Of a stretch of 64,000 nucleotides of DNA, positions 8,696-16,561 are shown piece after piece. The stretch's first letter is position 1, and each line of letters starts with the position of its first letter. Origin of the DNA: Spirosoma luteum DSM 19990 (GTDB lineage: Bacteria > Bacteroidota > Bacteroidia > Cytophagales > Spirosomataceae). The stretch spans positions 119,073-183,072 of the forward strand of contig NZ_KB893268.1 of the NCBI RefSeq assembly GCF_000374065.1. Direction: 5' to 3'. The position numbers were made by a program, and so were the translations under genes. The notes beneath the pieces are model-generated. The model was not told the origin of the DNA, did no database searches, and saw only the letters and a list, made by a program, of their open reading frames with translations.

Positions 8696-10134
8696 GGCTT
8701 GCTGTTGGCTACGGGTAGTTGGGAAAGTTCCTTGCGCCAGGCGAGGAGTTTTGTGCGCATCTGGCCGGTCATCATGGTCTGCTTTTCGGCCACGTTAGTC
8801 GTCTCTGACGGGTCCTGGTTCAGGTCATACAATTCAACGCCCGAGCCGTTATCGTTAATCAGAAGTTTCCAGTTACCCTGCCGCATGGCCAGATTCGGAC
8901 TGCGGTCTCGCCCCTGCGGATACCGGAACGATTCATTATTGCGGCCGTACTCCCAGAAAAGGGCCGTCTTGCGGAAATAAGGTTTGCCCTCAAAAGCGGA
9001 GGCTACATTCTCTCCGTACGTGGAGCCAGTTCCTTTCTGCCCCGCCAGACTGTTGACGGTGGGAAACAGATCCGTGGCGCATAGCACAGAGCGGGTATCG
9101 ACCTGCCCCTTCGGTGTTTTGGCCGGATAACGGACCAGAAAAGGCATGCGGATACCCCCCTCGTACAGGGACAGTTTCGTTCCCCGATAGGGAGCCGCCC
9201 GGCTACCCTCGAAACTGGGCAGCGGGCCGTTGTCGCTGGTGAAAATGACCAGCGTATTGTTGTCCACCCCCTGCGCTTTCAGGCCTGCCATTAGCCGACC
9301 AATCTGTTTGTCCAGCTCGGCCAGTACGCCGTTGAACTCGCGGGGTTTCTCGGTGCCTTTGGGGAATTCGTCCAGCGTAGTTTCATCCGGTACCCAGGGC
9401 GTATGCACATCGTCGGGCCAGAGATTGATATAGCAGGGTTGGTCGGGGTGGCGTTTCAGGAAATCGAGTGTTTTATCAACGAAATAGGCCGTGCGTTTCC
9501 ACCGTTTGATACTATCCGTTCTGGCCCATATCCAGTTCGTTGAGGTCAGCAGTGGGTCGGGGTCGGGGCTTTCGTAGGTGCTGGCATATTCATCGAAGCC
9601 GTAGGCGGGTATACCGGGAGCGTCGGTCACGTCGCGGCCACCGCCCATGTGCCACTTGCCAAAGTGAGCCGTGGCGTACCCCGCCGTTTTGAGCGAACGC
9701 GCTACCGACGGGGCCGCGGAGTCCAGGAAATCGGCCTGCTCGCAGGTGCGGTTGTGTTTTCGGTTATCCAGATACGAGGTGATGTTCCATTTCCCCGCAG
9801 CCATACCCGTCGTCAGAGCCACCCGCGAGGGCGAACAGATGGGGGCGGCACTGTAGTAGTTGGTAAACTTGATCCCCTCGGCCGCCAGCCGGTCAATGTT
9901 GGGTGTCGGAACCAGCTTATCGGCCGCGGCTCCTGTACGATTCCGGTAGCAACCCACATCGGCAAGACCCATGTCGTCAACCAGCACCAGAATGATGTTC
10001 GGCTGAGGGATGGGGGCGCTGATCGGTTCGGGGGCACCCGGCTGGCTAACGGGAAAGGAACGATGGAGAAACGGGCTGGCAACGGCCGAGCAAAGGATGC
10101 CTGCCAGTATGAGTTGGGTAGTTTTCGCGAACAT
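8692..10134 (-). CDS. Type I sulfatase
   Basis: A 480-residue secreted arylsulfatase-family enzyme. After an N-terminal signal segment (residues 1-20), the metal-binding D-D pair is at 53-54 in V-L-V-D-D-M-G, and the formylglycine site is C100 in C-S-P-S-R, the cysteine form of C-x-P-S-R. Later motifs include G-K-W-H-M-G and F-T-S-D-N-G-P. It needs an anaerobic- or FGE-type maturation enzyme encoded elsewhere. It is the first gene of a two-gene unit with the GH30 hydrolase downstream. No SusC/SusD pair is attached, so this is a minimal glycan-degrading cassette. The substrate class (carbohydrate sulfate) is an inference from the neighbour. Confidence 0.88.
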   Translation of the reverse strand: MFAKTTQLILAGILCSAVASPFLHRSFPVSQPGAPEPISAPIPQPNIILVLVDDMGLADVGCYRNRTGAAADKLVPTPNIDRLAAEGIKFTNYYSAAPICSPSRVALTTGMAAGKWNITSYLDNRKHNRTCEQADFLDSAAPSVARSLKTAGYATAHFGKWHMGGGRDVTDAPGIPAYGFDEYASTYESPDPDPLLTSTNWIWARTDSIKRWKRTAYFVDKTLDFLKRHPDQPCYINLWPDDVHTPWVPDETTLDEFPKGTEKPREFNGVLAELDKQIGRLMAGLKAQGVDNNTLVIFTSDNGPLPSFEGSRAAPYRGTKLSLYEGGIRMPFLVRYPAKTPKGQVDTRSVLCATDLFPTVNSLAGQKGTGSTYGENVASAFEGKPYFRKTALFWEYGRNNESFRYPQGRDRSPNLAMRQGNWKLLINDNGSGVELYDLNQDPSETTNVAEKQTMMTGQMRTKLLAWRKELSQLPVANSKP

Positions 10135-10527
10135 TCATTTCTGCATTAGCTGAACAAAAGAGTGATAATGGCGAATGTTTACCCATGAATGCCCTGTTTT
10201 GTGCGTCTATTAGTTGTCTGTTTTATCAAATAAGGACTGATGTTCACTTGGCCTGCTACTGGTTTTTAGCATCACTTTTCCAGAAAACGCCTTCAGGTAG
10301 TCGCCTTTCTGGTTCAGTCCCGTCTGCTAGGTGTGTCCGGCTCCCGCAAACGGGGGCAGGGTTGGCAAAGGGTGCCAAAGGATGTGTAGCCAGCCTATAA
10401 ACAGGATAATCTTTATTCAGCAACTGGTTTTCTCTGCCGGAAAAAGCGCCCTACCCGTTTCCGTTTTCTGGTATTTATCCCGTAGCGTGGGGTGTTCCGT
10501 TACTTACTTTATCCGTTTCTTTACGGC
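10135..10527. other. Intergenic region between divergent sulfatase and gpsA
   Basis: About 390 bases with no supported gene. It must hold both divergent promoters. Two short open frames cross it but have no recognisable protein character. I see no strong hairpin. Confidence 0.5.
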
Positions 10528-11532
10528 ATGAAAGTAAATCAGCCCGTTCGGCTCACGATGGTGGGAGGAGGAAGCTGGGCTACGGCCCTCGTTAAAATTC
10601 TCTCCGAAAACAATGTCAGCGTTAAATGGTGGCTTCGCAAAGCCTCCGATGCGGAGCATATCAAAAAATTCGGGCATAATCCAAGCTACCTGAGCGATGT
10701 ACAAATCAACACCCGCAAAGTGAAGGTCTGCACCAAAATCGTTGACTCCTTCAAAGACAGCGAGTATGTGATTCTGGCCGTACCAGCCGCCTTCATTGGC
10801 GATGCGCTGACGGGCCTGAAACCAGGACATTTCACCGGTAAATCAGTGGTTTCGGCCATTAAAGGCATGATTCCGGGGGCTAATCAACTGGTAACGGACT
10901 GGGTGAGCGAGCAGTATGGAGTGCCGGTGGAACAGATGGCCGTTATTGCGGGGCCGTGTCACGCCGAAGAAGTGGCCCTCGAAAAACAATCCTACCTGAC
11001 CATCGCGTCGAAAGACCCGGTCTGTGCCAGCAACGTAGCGGATTTACTGCGGTGCAGGTTTGTGCAGACCACCCCCGTGGATGACATCTATGGCATCGAG
11101 TACAGTGCCGTCATGAAAAATATCATCGCACTGGCGAGTGGTATCACGCGGGGACTGGGGTACGGCGACAATTTTCAGGCGGTACTGGTATCTAACGCCA
11201 TGCAGGAAATAAAACGGTTTGTGGATGCCATCTACCCCAAACACCGCGACCTGAGCGGCTCGGCGTACCTCGGCGACCTGCTCGTAACGGCCTATTCGCC
11301 GTTTAGCCGCAACCGTACGTTTGGGACCCTCATTGGCCGGGGGTACACCATCCAGTCGGCACAGGCCGAAATGAACATGATTGCCGAAGGGTATTACGCC
11401 GTCAAAAGTATCTACGAGATTAACCGTCAGTACGGGGTCGATATGCCTATAACGGATACCGTTTATTCGATTCTCTACGGAAAAGCGGCTCCCACGGCCG
11501 CCATGAATGAACTGAAGAAGGTGCTGCTATAA
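10528..11532 (+). CDS. gpsA: NAD(P)H-dependent glycerol-3-phosphate dehydrogenase
   Basis: A 334-residue cytosolic enzyme that reduces dihydroxyacetone phosphate to sn-glycerol 3-phosphate for phospholipid synthesis. The Rossmann loop is V-G-G-G-S-W-A-T-A-L (usually GAGSWGTAL), the A-G-P-C-H-A-E-E motif is near residue 135, and the catalytic lysine lies in S-A-V-M-K-N-I-I-A-L. The start is the ATG at 10528; twelve further upstream codons are open but add only a non-conserved stretch. It converges with the DUF2256 gene, whose stop is 41 bases away. Confidence 0.9.
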   Translation: MKVNQPVRLTMVGGGSWATALVKILSENNVSVKWWLRKASDAEHIKKFGHNPSYLSDVQINTRKVKVCTKIVDSFKDSEYVILAVPAAFIGDALTGLKPGHFTGKSVVSAIKGMIPGANQLVTDWVSEQYGVPVEQMAVIAGPCHAEEVALEKQSYLTIASKDPVCASNVADLLRCRFVQTTPVDDIYGIEYSAVMKNIIALASGITRGLGYGDNFQAVLVSNAMQEIKRFVDAIYPKHRDLSGSAYLGDLLVTAYSPFSRNRTFGTLIGRGYTIQSAQAEMNMIAEGYYAVKSIYEINRQYGVDMPITDTVYSILYGKAAPTAAMNELKKVLL

Positions 11533-11573
11533 AATGTACGCTGGCGACAGGGTGGAAAATAGCCCCGACTTCC

Positions 11574-11732
11574 CTACCGGTTGCTAGGTTCGGACTGTTT
11601 GTTGGTGCGGCAACGGTCGCTGCAGTACTTTACATCGTCCCAAACGGCCTCCCACTTCTTACGCCAGGTAAACGGCCGGTGGCAAACGACGCAGATTTTT
11701 TGGGGCAGGTTTTGCTTCTTTACGTGCTTCAT
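11574..11732 (-). CDS. DUF2256 zinc-ribbon-like small protein
   Basis: A 52-residue basic protein, shorter than most ORF cut-offs. It carries the DUF2256 pattern: L-P-x-K-x-C-x2-C near the N-terminus, P-F-x-W-R-K-K-W, then V-K-Y-C-S-D-R-C-R. The two C-x2-C / C-x3-C pairs suggest a zinc ribbon. The start is the ATG at 11730-11732, the stop TAG at 11574-11576. The family has no established biochemical role; members are often near photolyase/cryptochrome and TIGR03643 genes. Here it is the last gene of a minus-strand run TIGR03643 - flavin reductase - DUF2256, 24 bases after the flavin reductase stop. Confidence 0.85.
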   Translation of the reverse strand: MKHVKKQNLPQKICVVCHRPFTWRKKWEAVWDDVKYCSDRCRTNKQSEPSNR

Positions 11733-11756
11733 CGAAAACAGTCGAATCGGTTGGTA

Positions 11757-12392
11757 TCAGAGAGAAACCGGCCATTTGTCCGGTTTGGCGTAGGTCAACC
11801 GGCTCAGAAGCTGAGCACTGTAGTAGGCATCCAGACCTGAGCAGGCCAGTACATCGGCCCGTTCGAGGTCTACAAAGCCGTCATCGCCTACCACGCTGTC
11901 ATCCACCTCAATATGCTGGATGCTACCAATAATCAACAGCGTACCATTGAGGGGAATCGGGATTTTATCGGCAAAGGTCATGGCAATTTTTACGACCGCT
12001 TCCTGCACGAAGGGTGCACGGGAGGCAGCTGAAAACTGCTCGGTAAACCCCACTGCTGCAAATTCAGAAACACCGGTATCGTAACGGGCCGACGTCTGGT
12101 GGGCCTTTTCCAGGTCGGACGTTTTTACGTAGTTCAGCGTGAATTCGTTCGTTGCCAGGATGTTATTGAGCGTATCCCGCTGCACCGTGTCGGGGCGACA
12201 AATGAAGCCGTACAACGCGGGGTTGCTGCCAATATGAATCAGGGAATTGAACAGAGCTAGGTTGGTTTGACCCTCCAGCGATCTGGTGCCAATCAGTACC
12301 GCCTGCTTGAACCCCGCCAGCGAATTGATGAGCGTAACCCGGTACCGCTGCTCCAGGTCGTTCAACGCTATTTGCGTAAATGTCTTAGTCAT
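11757..12392 (-). CDS. Flavin reductase family protein (FMN-binding split barrel)
   Basis: A 211-residue protein of the flavin reductase-like split-barrel family. It shows N-S-L-A-G-F-K near residue 24, an F-N-S-L-I-H-I-G-S-N-P segment that contacts the flavin phosphate, and the T-L-N-Y strand near 100. Members bind FMN or FAD and pass hydride from NAD(P)H to free or bound flavin, in the cytosol. It sits between TIGR03643 (31 bases upstream) and DUF2256 (24 bases downstream), all on the minus strand, so a shared transcript is likely. The exact partner enzyme is not in the window. Confidence 0.8.
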   Translation of the reverse strand: MTKTFTQIALNDLEQRYRVTLINSLAGFKQAVLIGTRSLEGQTNLALFNSLIHIGSNPALYGFICRPDTVQRDTLNNILATNEFTLNYVKTSDLEKAHQTSARYDTGVSEFAAVGFTEQFSAASRAPFVQEAVVKIAMTFADKIPIPLNGTLLIIGSIQHIEVDDSVVGDDGFVDLERADVLACSGLDAYYSAQLLSRLTYAKPDKWPVSL

Positions 12393-12423
12393 TCGTGTGG
12401 TCTGTTCGTTACGGGGATTTACC

Positions 12424-12690
12424 CTATCGCTTGCTGATTTTGTTCAGCGAGATGGGTTGTTGACGGGTGCATTTGAACCGGTCAATATCAGCGTTCCTCT
12501 TCTGGGCGTGCTTCTGACTGACGCCACTATTCACCCGTTTCCGCCATAAGTTAAAGCTGCTCCGTTTCAGCTCGCTCCGCATCACCTTGATAACGTCCGC
12601 TTCGCTCAGGTCGAATTGTGCTTTGATGGCTTCAAACGGAGTGCGGTCCTCCCAGGCCATTTCTATGATTCTATCGGTATCTCTATCCAT
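12424..12690 (-). CDS. TIGR03643 family protein
   Basis: An 88-residue basic protein matching the TIGR03643 family: the N-terminus runs R-I-I-E-M-A-W-E-D-R-T-P-F-E-A-I, then F-D-L-S-E-x-x-V-I-K-V-M-R and the strongly conserved S-S-F-N-L-W-R-K-R-V. The layout suggests a helix-turn-helix-like fold, though no function is established. The C-terminal 30 residues are low in similarity and basic. It is the first gene of the three-gene minus-strand cluster. A decayed second copy lies at 15692-16073 within a segmental duplication. Confidence 0.85.
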   Translation of the reverse strand: MDRDTDRIIEMAWEDRTPFEAIKAQFDLSEADVIKVMRSELKRSSFNLWRKRVNSGVSQKHAQKRNADIDRFKCTRQQPISLNKISKR

Positions 12691-12942
12691 TATATTGGTT
12701 GTTTCAGCGCCAGACTACGGGGTAAATGATACTTGATGCGCTGGATAAGCCCGTTCACATGTACTAACAGAACGCCCTGTGGTGAGCGAAAGTTTTGTAC
12801 TTTTTCACCGTATCAGGTCAGATTAATAGCCATTTCTTTATTCGAGAAATTAGTGCCTGAAGACACGTTAAAAAGGGGGACTATCTTGCTCGTATGAAAT
12901 CGTTTTAGCCATTCCTGATAGGAAAGCATGTTTTATGATGGG
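12523..12942. repeat. Segmental duplication, copy 1
   Basis: This stretch is clearly homologous, at roughly 80-85% by eye, to 15902-16216. It covers the core of the TIGR03643 gene and its upstream DNA up to the start of an antitoxin-like ORF. Copy 1 has about 128 bases (12691-12818) that copy 2 lacks. In this copy the TIGR03643 gene is intact, while the antitoxin-like start (ATG near 12895) is frameshifted and stops after four codons. Confidence 0.8.
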
Positions 12943-13052
12943 CATATTCGGCCGTTGATGAAGCGGAATAATTGACAGAAAATAAGTACATTGCCCGAAA
13001 AATGAACCCTGGCAATGAAGCTATGGCTCATTCCTCTAACCCTGACAAACTC

Positions 13053-13901
13053 ATGGCAAAATCAGCCTTTATCCTGTTACCTGCTCTATTAGTCAGCCTG
13101 ATTTCTTTGGTTCAGGCCCAGTCAGTTGAGCTAAAACCCGTATGGGAAACCGATACGACGCTCCGTACACCCGAAAGTGTTTTATTCGAACCGGGACAGA
13201 AAGTCCTCTTCGTAGCCTGTATCAATGGCAGTCCAACCCTGGAAAACAAAAGCAGTTACATTGCCAAAGTAGGCCTGGATGGTAAGGTAATTCAGTTGAA
13301 ATTCACCGACAACCTCAATTCGACCAAAGGGATGGGCATATTGGGGGATAAGCTGTACGTGACCGAAATGACACAGGTTGCCGAAATTGCTCTGGCCACG
13401 GGAAAGATTCTAAACCGGTATCCAATACAAGGCGCTAAATTCCTCAATGATATCGCCATTGATACCAAAAAAGGGGTGGTATACGTCACCGACTCAAATG
13501 ACAGTAAAGTATGGGCCATAACGAATGGGCAAGCCAGCCTTGTTTTAGCCGGTGAACCACTCAAAGGTACCAATGGACTCCTGTTCGAAAACAATCAACT
13601 ACTGGTTGGCAATGGTGACGGCTCCCTGTTGAGTCTGGATCCCGCAACAAAACAACTCCGCACGGTGGCCAAGGTTTCGGGCGGTATTGATGGGATTGTG
13701 GCTTTAGGAAACAAGACCTACATGGTTACCGAGTGGTCCGGAAAAGTTTGGCACGTTCGCGCCGATGGCTCGACTGAGCTAAAAATGGATACGTCCCCGC
13801 AGAAAATAAGCTCGGCTGACATTGGCTATAATCCAACGTCAAAAATGCTGTTCGTTCCTACCTTTTTCCATAATACAGTCAAAGCGTACTCGCTCAAGTA
13901 A
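13053..13901 (+). CDS. Secreted SMP-30/gluconolactonase-like beta-propeller
   Basis: A 282-residue secreted protein. The ATG at 13053 is chosen because a signal peptide follows at once (hydrophobic core FILLPALLVSLISL, cleavage after AQA), although the frame stays open 27 codons upstream to a TTG. The body shows repeated four-stranded blades with V-Y-V-T-D-S-N and G-N-G-D-G-S-L-like turns, as in SMP-30/gluconolactonase/NHL propellers. Metal-ligand positions of true lactonases are not obvious, so the catalytic role is unproven. A long hairpin follows the stop. Confidence 0.7.
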   Translation: MAKSAFILLPALLVSLISLVQAQSVELKPVWETDTTLRTPESVLFEPGQKVLFVACINGSPTLENKSSYIAKVGLDGKVIQLKFTDNLNSTKGMGILGDKLYVTEMTQVAEIALATGKILNRYPIQGAKFLNDIAIDTKKGVVYVTDSNDSKVWAITNGQASLVLAGEPLKGTNGLLFENNQLLVGNGDGSLLSLDPATKQLRTVAKVSGGIDGIVALGNKTYMVTEWSGKVWHVRADGSTELKMDTSPQKISSADIGYNPTSKMLFVPTFFHNTVKAYSLK

Positions 13902-13924
13902 GCCGACCTTACAAAGTAAACCGG

Positions 13925-13967
13925 CCATACAACTTGGTAACTCGAAAGAGGTTAACAAGTTGTATGG
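13925..13967 (+). terminator. Hairpin terminator after the propeller gene
   Basis: Perfect 12-bp arms at 13925-13936 and 13956-13967 (CCATACAACTTG) with further partial pairing in the 19-base loop. A short T-containing tail follows. A second stem (13992-14001 with 14030-14039, 10 bp) lies between it and the convergent sugar dehydrogenase and may terminate the other strand. Confidence 0.55.
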
Positions 13968-14076
13968 TCGATTTATTCTTCCGGTTTCAACCGCCTATCC
14001 ATGCGGTCGTTGTAGGTAGAAACACCAATTGGATAGGCGAAGGACCAGCTACATGACCATCAGGGAATACTGGATA

Positions 14077-15300
14077 TTATTTTTTATCGATGCGGTACAA
14101 CCTGCCCTGGTCAGTAATGGCATATAAGGCCCCGTCCTTACCCTGCGTTACATCCCGAAAACGCTGATACTGATCTGCTAACAGCCTTTCTTCACCAACT
14201 ACTTTATCATTCCTGATGATAAGCCTTAGAAGGTGCATCCCACTCAGGGAGCCAATAAAGAGGTTGTTCTTCCATTCCGGGATACGATCGCTGCTATAGA
14301 ACGTCATCCCACTTGGCGAAACGACCGGGTCCCAATAATAAACCGGTTGTTCAAGGCCTTCTTTTTGCTGAATGGCGTCGCCCACTTTTTTGCCACTGTA
14401 TTCGATACCATACGTAATGGTTGGCCAGCCGTAATTCTTACCGGGTTGAATATGGTTTAGTTCATCCCCTCCCCGTGGTCCGAATTCAGCTTCCCACAAA
14501 TCGCCCGTTACCGGGTCGAGCGCCAGGCTTTGTACGTTCCGATGCCCATATGAATACAATTCAGGTCGAGCACCGGCCTGACCGGCAAATGGATTGCCCG
14601 GAGCAGGTTTTCCTTCCTTCGTAATTCGAATGACTTTGCCCAGGCCCGAATTGAGCGACTGGGCTTGTGGCCGGGTGACCAGATCCGACCGCTCCCCGGT
14701 GCTGATCAATAGATTGCCGTCCGGAGCAATGAGTATACGTCCGCCGTAATGCAAATTACCTTTGTAAGCGGGGGTGGCCCGATAAATGACCGTTGCGCCC
14801 TCCATCTTTTTTTCGTCGGCAGATAATTTACCTTTGGCAACCGCCGTCACATTGCCTTCGGGGCTTGGTTCAGAAAACACCCAGTATACCATCCGGTTCG
14901 TCTCAAAAGCGGGATCAACCCGAATGCCCAATAGACCGCCCTGACCAGACGGATTGACTTTGGGAAGCCCCGTAATAGCGTCCCCTACCTGACCGGCTGG
15001 TGTAACGATGCGCACCGCCCCTTCCCGTTCGGTAATGAGCAGTCGGCCATCGGGTAAGCTCGTGATCCCCCACGGAAATTTAAGCGCTTCAGTTAGTACT
15101 CTACCTTCGTAGTTTGTGGCTGACTTCACACCCGCGACTCTGGTTTGGCCGGCAAAAGCAGGTTTGTAGTTAGAATTAGGCTCTTTGGTTTCTACAGGAC
15201 TCGTCTGCGTCGAAGCCGTTGCGTTGTCAGAGGTAGATTGGCTACAGGCTGGCAACGTCAGCGAGGCAGCCGCCATAAATAGCAGAATTTGGGTCTTCAT
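14077..15300 (-). CDS. PQQ-dependent soluble aldose sugar dehydrogenase, lipoprotein
   Basis: A 407-residue member of the glucose/sorbosone dehydrogenase family, a six-bladed propeller that binds PQQ and calcium and oxidises aldose sugars in the periplasm. A lipoprotein signal ends at L-P-A-C. Typical motifs are L-K-F-P-W-G-I-T-S-L-P-D-G-R-L-L-I-T-E-R near residue 75, the G-G-R-I-L-I-A-P-D-G strand, and Y-G-H-R-N-V-Q-S-L, whose histidine and arginine lie at the active site. E-F-G-P-R-G-G-D-E-L-N follows. It converges with the propeller gene. Confidence 0.85.
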   Translation of the reverse strand: MKTQILLFMAAASLTLPACSQSTSDNATASTQTSPVETKEPNSNYKPAFAGQTRVAGVKSATNYEGRVLTEALKFPWGITSLPDGRLLITEREGAVRIVTPAGQVGDAITGLPKVNPSGQGGLLGIRVDPAFETNRMVYWVFSEPSPEGNVTAVAKGKLSADEKKMEGATVIYRATPAYKGNLHYGGRILIAPDGNLLISTGERSDLVTRPQAQSLNSGLGKVIRITKEGKPAPGNPFAGQAGARPELYSYGHRNVQSLALDPVTGDLWEAEFGPRGGDELNHIQPGKNYGWPTITYGIEYSGKKVGDAIQQKEGLEQPVYYWDPVVSPSGMTFYSSDRIPEWKNNLFIGSLSGMHLLRLIIRNDKVVGEERLLADQYQRFRDVTQGKDGALYAITDQGRLYRIDKK

Positions 15301-15691
15301 GATTAATTCAAATAGTTAATGAACGTAAATTTAGGTTTTCCCTGAATACACTTACCAGACAAAAGAGCTTCGTGTACAAAAAACCTACTTGGCTCAATCG
15401 CACCCATGTCGGCTATGGCCTGGGAGGCAGTCTCGAGACGGTAGTGAAAGGGGATCCCAACCGCAAATTAGTAGAAGGATTTACAGCCAGGGCGGATCGG
15501 CAAGCAACGGCCAATATCTTGTTACCAAGGGAGAAGAGGCAGTGGTAGCATAAACTGAAGTAATTTCCTGATCTGATGAGTTGGCATTTTTTACGGGCTA
15601 CCCGTAGCTCTCTGACGGCAGACGTTTCTCGTGTAGCCGATCATCTTATGAAGGACTGATAAAACAAGTGTTGGCTGCTTTATGAGAAGAA
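15301..15691. other. Decayed non-coding stretch
   Basis: About 390 bases without an intact gene. A 59-codon open run (about 15374-15548) looks protein-like in composition but lacks a start in context and I cannot assign it to a family. The region belongs to a 1.2-kb block of relics up to 16561. Confidence 0.45.
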
Positions 15692-16073
15692 TTACCCCTG
15701 CTTAACACAAACAAGTATCCAAAAGGGAACTCCCTTTTGGATACTTGTTTGTCGAGTAAACACCCCGCTTACTAACGCCACGTCCAATCGGCCGAATCTG
15801 TCACGTTCCAGGTAAGGGACAATGATTAGCGACCTACGAGGCTTTCGTTGACTTTGAGTACGACCAGACAATCGGGCACGGGACCTAACACGGTCTCTAA
15901 TGCCACTGTTCACCCGCTTCCGCCACAAATTGAAGCTGCTTCGTTTCAACTCGCTCCGCATTACGTTGATAATGTCCGCTTCGCTCAGGTCGGATTGTAC
16001 TTTGATGGTTTCAAACGGAGTTCGGTATTCACTGGCTATTTTTATGAGTCTATTGGTTGGTATCTCTATCCAT
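15692..16073 (-). pseudogene. Decayed TIGR03643 copy
   Basis: The ATG at 16071-16073 opens like the intact gene at 12690, but a 4-base insertion relative to that copy puts a TAG at codon 8 and breaks the frame. Further in, from about 15960 down, the frame again matches the family core (S-S-F-N-L-W-R-K-R-V), then departs into unrelated sequence that reads through a large palindrome to a stop at 15692. The open 89-codon stretch is therefore a relic, not a gene. Confidence 0.8.
15707..15752. repeat. Perfect 22-bp inverted repeat with 2-base spacer
   Basis: Arms 15707-15728 and 15731-15752 are exact reverse complements separated by only two bases. No T-run follows on either strand. It may be a relic terminator or a palindromic mobile remnant; it lies inside the decayed block. 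Confidence 0.8.
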
Positions 16074-16216
16074 TTAATGACAGATTAATAGCTATTTCTC
16101 GATCCGAGAAATTAGTGCCTGGAGACACGTTAAAAAGGGGCGGATTTACTATCTTGCTCATATGGAAATCCTTTTAGACATCCCCGATAGGAAAGTGAGC
16201 TTCATGATGGAGTTGC
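15902..16216. repeat. Segmental duplication, copy 2
   Basis: Homologous to 12523-12942, in the same orientation, 3.3 kb away. It holds the dead TIGR03643 copy and the preserved start of an antitoxin-like ORF. It lacks about 128 bases present in copy 1. Confidence 0.8.
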
Positions 16217-16293
16217 TACGAAGCCTGTCGTTTGTGAAAACTAAGCCGCTACCAGTGGGTATATCCCATGAAAAAGTCCTGTTTTTTTTATAA
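16162..16293 (+). pseudogene. Truncated antitoxin-like small ORF
   Basis: A 43-codon ORF from ATG 16162 to TAA 16291-16293. The N-terminal 30 residues (start MEILLDIPDRK, then F-M-M-E-L-L-R-S-L-S-F-V-K) resemble small Bacteroidota antitoxins of 60-80 residues, but the ORF loses similarity after K-P-L and stops within a T-run. No toxin ORF follows. The same start in duplication copy 1 is frameshifted. Confidence 0.5.
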
Positions 16294-16561
16294 GCCTCAG
16301 GGAATCAAGAATCTTAATGGCGTGATGGGTGGCAAAACATAGGTTCGTGACGCTTACGGATTACTCAATGAGCTATGACCTCAAACGGTTGGTCAAAAAT
16401 ATCCGTCTCCGAAAAACAACTTACGGAAATTGTTTGACTTCCTGCGGAAAGACCCTACTCAGGGCACCATCAATGTACCTTTCTGGAATCCCGACAGTAG
16501 AAAAATAGCCTTTGTCAGTTATTTAGTCAACTAACGTTTGATTCCTTACATTACAACAATC
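16294..16561. other. Gene-free relic stretch before the Gfo/Idh/MocA gene
   Basis: Broken reading frames with some protein-like pieces near 16420-16530, no intact gene and no family I can name. It must contain the promoter of the next gene. Confidence 0.45.

Noticed and set aside
15692-15961. 89-codon ORF that looks like a TIGR03643 protein
   Set aside because: Only the middle matches; the true start is cut off by a frameshift and a stop, and the C-terminus reads through a palindrome.
16294-16561. Possible transposase remnant
   Set aside because: Protein-like pieces are present but too short and broken to assign to any transposase family.
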